Shown here one piece after another: positions 61,008 through 64,000 of a stretch of DNA of 64,000 bases (position 1 is its first letter; each line of letters starts with the position of its first letter). Both the position numbers and the translations under genes were made by a program. Location: positions 124,001 through 188,000 of the forward strand of contig PLCS01000004.1 in assembly GCA_003134855.1 (NCBI GenBank), read 5' to 3'. The stretch comes from Acidobacteriaceae bacterium (lineage in GTDB: Bacteria > Acidobacteriota > Terriglobia > Terriglobales > Acidobacteriaceae). The notes under the pieces were generated by a model, which had not been told where the DNA came from, ran no database searches, and saw only the letters and a list, made by a program, of their open reading frames with translations.

Positions 61008-62750
61008 GTGAAAAAGCCCAACTGCGACTCAGCTGGTGACGGAGTTCTGCGGTCGCTGCTGGGCTTTGTTTTGCCGGGCCGCCCTTTGGGGCGGCTATAT
61101 TTTTTATTTGCCATAATGGCATTTGAATATGCCTTTTGTTTTGTCGGCAGGGGTTATATTCCCGGTCATCTGAAGATTTTAGGGATAACCCCCGACACCT
61201 ATGGTCAGATTCCCATCTTTGCCTATGCGGTGTTCCTTGGATTCGGCCATTTCAGGCTAAAAGCCCTGCGAGAAGAAATTCCCTTCGGGCGCATTTTGTT
61301 TGCAGGCCACCTTCTCTGTATTGCCGCGGTTCTTTCCTTTACAGTGGCGGCGCGGGAGGGGCTAAGCTGGCCGCGTTTCGATACCTTTGGCTACGCCAAG
61401 AGCGCGCTCTACCTGCTGGGAACTGTCCTGTTGGTTCCGGCGTGCGTTCCGCTTCGAAGCTGGATGGACGCGAAGCGCGCAACCGGCTGGCTGTGGTTGT
61501 TCGCTTCGCTTATCGGTGTGGCTGGATGGCTTTTTGGCACCCCGGTTAGGCTGCTGTGGGCCGCAACGAGCACCGTGCAGAGCGGCATGATGCAAAAGGC
61601 CACTCTCGATGCGGTGAGTGCGGTTCTACGCCCGCTTCTTCCGGACCTTGTCGTCGATCCCGCCACCTTCACGCTGGGAACGCCGCGCTATATGATCACG
61701 ATTGCGCCGGGCTGTTCTGGAGTCGAAGGTCTTGGACTGGTATTGATTTTCACCAGTCTCTGGCTATGGTTCTACCGGAAGGAGACGCGCTTCCCGCAGG
61801 CGCTTCTACTCATTCCCTGTGCGCTGGGATGCAGTTGGCTACTGAACATATTCCGTCTTTGCGCTCTTGTTCTCATCGCCAGCGCGGGTGGTTCCGATGC
61901 CTTGACGACCGGCTTCCACGCCGAATTCGGCTGGATTGCATTCATCGTTATCGCACTGGTTTTTTCCCTGGCCACCCAAAAAATTTCCTGGATGCGGAAG
62001 TTGCCCTCTTCCGTCCCAAATACAGCCGGTGAGCTGCCGAGGGTCGGAATGGAAACCCTCACGGACGCATCCGTGGAACTGGACAAGGATCGTGGAGAAT
62101 CTCCGGCAATTCGTGCCTATCTGGTCCCGTTTCTTGCCATTCTGGCCGCAGCTGCTGTCTCCAAGTTGACTACGGGATCCTTCGATTGGCTCTACCCATT
62201 GCGTTTTGTTGCAGCGGCCATCGCCCTCTGCTTTTTCTGGCCGGAGTTGAAGAAGCTCAACTGGCGCTTCGGCTTGCTCGGGCCGGTCACGGGCGCGGCT
62301 GTCTTTCTGATGTGGATCGCGCCCTCCTGGTGGGCACATGAGCATGCAGCCAGTTCGCTGGGTGCGGAGTTGGCGGCGCTTTCGCCTTCTGCCCGCTGGG
62401 CCTGGATTGCCTTCCGCGTGGCCGCCGCGGTCGTCACCGTGCCCATCGCCGAGGAACTGGCCTTTCGCGGCTATCTGGCGCGCCGGTTCATCAGCCGGGA
62501 GTTTGACAGCGTCTCTTTTTCCAGCCTGACGGTGCTCTCCATTTGTCTATCCTCCGTGGTCTTCGGCCTGGAGCATATGAAAAATCTGATGGATTGGCAG
62601 CACCTGATGCTCGGCACGGTGGCCGGTCTCGCCTTTGCTGCCGCGCTCCGCTGGCGGGGACGCATGGGCGATGCTGTTGTCGCGCATGCTGTCAGCAATC
62701 TTCTGCTAGCCGCGTGGGTTCTGGGCCTGGGCGACTGGGCGCAGTGGTAA
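61008..62750 (+). CDS. Exosortase E/CAAX protease fusion
   Basis: 580 aa polytopic protein with two enzyme parts. The exosortase half has its Cys-Arg-His triad: C236 in APGCSGVEGLGLV, R283 in NIFRLCALVL and H304 in TGFHAEFGW. The C-terminal half is a CPBP-type intramembrane protease: E482-E483 in AEELAFRGYLARR, FGLEHMKN and HAVSNLLLA. This arrangement is known as exosortase E/protease of the VPEID-CTERM system. It should process the small protein encoded just upstream. The start is the GTG at 61008 or the TTG at 61005; the ribosome-binding site is weak. Confidence 0.88.
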   Translation: MKKPNCDSAGDGVLRSLLGFVLPGRPLGRLYFLFAIMAFEYAFCFVGRGYIPGHLKILGITPDTYGQIPIFAYAVFLGFGHFRLKALREEIPFGRILFAGHLLCIAAVLSFTVAAREGLSWPRFDTFGYAKSALYLLGTVLLVPACVPLRSWMDAKRATGWLWLFASLIGVAGWLFGTPVRLLWAATSTVQSGMMQKATLDAVSAVLRPLLPDLVVDPATFTLGTPRYMITIAPGCSGVEGLGLVLIFTSLWLWFYRKETRFPQALLLIPCALGCSWLLNIFRLCALVLIASAGGSDALTTGFHAEFGWIAFIVIALVFSLATQKISWMRKLPSSVPNTAGELPRVGMETLTDASVELDKDRGESPAIRAYLVPFLAILAAAAVSKLTTGSFDWLYPLRFVAAAIALCFFWPELKKLNWRFGLLGPVTGAAVFLMWIAPSWWAHEHAASSLGAELAALSPSARWAWIAFRVAAAVVTVPIAEELAFRGYLARRFISREFDSVSFSSLTVLSICLSSVVFGLEHMKNLMDWQHLMLGTVAGLAFAAALRWRGRMGDAVVAHAVSNLLLAAWVLGLGDWAQW

Positions 62751-62843
62751 CTCCGGCTTCCGGCCGCGCTCCTATCCTACCGCCTCTACTTTTCCCCTGG
62801 CGATTGACGCTTCGGATGTGATGATGCAGGCATTTTGGGAAAA

Positions 62844-62880
62844 AGGACAAAATGCCGCGCAAAGTGTGGCATAATGTCCT
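62844..62880 (+). promoter_or_regulatory. Palindromic operator and -10 element of the sigma/antitoxin fusion gene
   Basis: AGGACA-AA-ATGCC (62844-62856) and GGCAT-AA-TGTCCT (62868-62880) form an 11-of-13 inverted repeat with 11 bp between. The right arm contains CATAAT (62870-62875), a good -10 hexamer, placing the transcription start at or next to the ATG at 62882. Such a site suits autorepression by an Xre-type protein. Confidence 0.55.
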
Positions 62881-62881
62881 T

Positions 62882-64000
62882 ATGGTACAGTCTACCTCCG
62901 GGGGCGAAATAGTAGCGAGTAAGCGGTCATTGGGCGCAGATATCATTGCAACCAAGCGAGCCAGTGCGCCATCTAGCAGGATTCCGAGCGAACTGACAGG
63001 TGGGTTGGAGAAAGTGCTTCCGGAGTTGGAATACCTGCCGATCGTTCACCTTATCGCACAGCATATTCATGAGCGGTTAATCCATCATGTGGACATAAGA
63101 GACCTGGTTTCGGCCGGATTGGGTGGGCTGATGGATGCCTTCACAAAGTTCGACCCTGCCAAGAAGACGCAGTTCCAGAAGTACGCCAAGTTCCGTATCA
63201 AAGGAGCGATTCTGGATAGCTTGAGAACGCTAGATTGGAGTTCGATTGAGTTGCGCAACAAAAGCCGTGCGGTCGAAGAAGCCATCAGGGGGCTGACTGC
63301 AAGACTGGGACATGCGCCGAGCGAGTCAGCGGTGGCGACCGAAATAGCTCTAAGTCTGGAGGAATACCGGAAGTTGTTGGGCGATCTCAAGGGGTTGGAG
63401 ATCGGCACTTTACAGGCAAAGCGCATCAAGGACTCCGGCGAGGAGGAACTGTCCTATATTCCTGGCTATTCCGACGAAGCCCCGCTCTTTCACTGCCTCC
63501 GGAGCGAACTCGAAGAGCGCTTGGCCGAGGCAATTCAGAAGCTGCCCGACCAAGAGCGGTCGGTTATGAGTCTCTATTACTATGACCAGAAGACCATACA
63601 ACAGATCAGTATAGAACTGGGCGTTGGCGAATCGCGGGTCTCACAGTTGCATACCTCGGCTGTGGTTCATCTGAGGGCCGCGCTTAGGGAAATGTCTGCC
63701 TTCAGAGCCAAGGATCGCAATAGGGCAGCAGCACTCCTCACGCTCGATTGGCGAGAGATTGAGCGCGGCCTGCCGCTCTCCATGCTGGAGGAATTTTCCG
63801 CCTACTCCGGCATCGTCATCAAGGATCTACTGGAAGTGGTGATTCCCGCCCGCACGCTCAAGCATCGCCGCCAGAAGAAGGAGCCGCTGAACCTGGACGA
63901 ATCCGACCGGCTGGCCCGCGTGGCCCGGCTCTATGAACTCGCCGTCAAGGTCTTTGGCGATCCGGAGAAGGCGAAGCGATGGCTGACCAAGCCCAAGATT
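62882..64000 (+). CDS. FliA-like sigma factor fused to an Xre/MbcA/ParS-type antitoxin domain (3' end cut by window)
   Basis: 373 residues visible, no stop before the edge. Residues 45-125 match sigma-28 region 2 (HVDIRDLVSAGLGGLMDAFTKFDPAKKTQFQKYAKFRIKGAILDSLRTLDW); 130-175 fit region 3 (VEEAIRGLTARLGHAPSESAVATEIALSLEEYRKL); 205-270 are region 4 (LPDQERSVMSLYYYDQKTIQQISIELGVGESRVSQLHTSAVVHLRAAL). Without interruption, 288-373 continue as an Xre/MbcA/ParS antitoxin: IERGLPLSMLEEFSAYSGIVIKDLLEVVIPARTLKHRR and LDESDRLARVARLYELAVKVFGDPEKAKRWLTKP. Such antitoxins normally stand alone before a RES-type toxin gene. No ribosome-binding site precedes the ATG, so the mRNA may be leaderless. The frame was followed codon by codon. 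Confidence 0.82.
   Translation, partial: MVQSTSGGEIVASKRSLGADIIATKRASAPSSRIPSELTGGLEKVLPELEYLPIVHLIAQHIHERLIHHVDIRDLVSAGLGGLMDAFTKFDPAKKTQFQKYAKFRIKGAILDSLRTLDWSSIELRNKSRAVEEAIRGLTARLGHAPSESAVATEIALSLEEYRKLLGDLKGLEIGTLQAKRIKDSGEEELSYIPGYSDEAPLFHCLRSELEERLAEAIQKLPDQERSVMSLYYYDQKTIQQISIELGVGESRVSQLHTSAVVHLRAALREMSAFRAKDRNRAAALLTLDWREIERGLPLSMLEEFSAYSGIVIKDLLEVVIPARTLKHRRQKKEPLNLDESDRLARVARLYELAVKVFGDPEKAKRWLTKPKI

Overview
The window looks like a chromosomal segment of a GC-rich, Gram-negative soil bacterium, most likely an acidobacterium of the Terriglobia (Acidobacteriaceae-like). This is inferred from TonB and outer-membrane proteins, PEP-CTERM/exosortase genes, many ECF sigma factors, a DUF6526 protein and abundant palindromic intergenic repeats. 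It was not confirmed by any search. No rRNA, tRNA or CRISPR array was seen.

Layout. 1-8.2 kb: housekeeping genes (end of lysS, ymdB-like phosphodiesterase, tilS, ftsH, an ECF sigma factor with a membrane partner, and glyA on the minus strand behind a recognisable ZTP riboswitch). 8.4-12.1 kb: minus-strand envelope genes (outer-membrane barrel, an M48-like protein whose HExxH motif reads MELAH, and a TonB-family protein). 12.8-17.2 kb: galE, two damaged orphan antitoxin genes (hicB with an amber codon, brnA with an apparent frameshift), acs and a DHFR-like reductase. 17.3-22.6 kb: DUF6526 and secreted proteins, a Usp/cation antiporter pair with a structured leader RNA, a mazEF-like pair, and a MITE-like palindromic repeat.

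22.8-29.3 kb: a six-gene minus-strand operon for a group 4 membrane-bound [NiFe] hydrogenase. Its large subunit keeps both nickel-binding CxxC motifs, and its ion-pumping part is a single 1019-residue fusion of two antiporter-like modules. All junctions are 4-bp overlaps. 29.5-40.8 kb: a sigma/anti-sigma pair, carbonic anhydrase, a SpoIIE-type phosphatase receptor, ftsK, vapBC-like and relBE-like pairs, uppP and a threonine dehydratase-like enzyme.

40.9-53.4 kb: a respiratory complex I operon, nuoA-B-C-D-I-H-J-K-L-M-M-N, with two tandem nuoM genes and no nuoEFG. 53.4-62.8 kb: two paralogous PEP-CTERM proteins sharing a 50-bp upstream block, a DUF885 peptidase, a Tat-exported GH2 glycosidase, and a VPEID-type sorting substrate next to an exosortase-CAAX protease fusion.

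62.88 kb to the right edge: an open reading frame joins a FliA-like (sigma-28 type) sigma factor in frame to a C-terminal Xre/MbcA/ParS-type antitoxin domain, behind a palindromic putative operator. It runs off the window. This fusion, the double-antiporter hydrogenase and the structured antiporter leader are the most unusual items.
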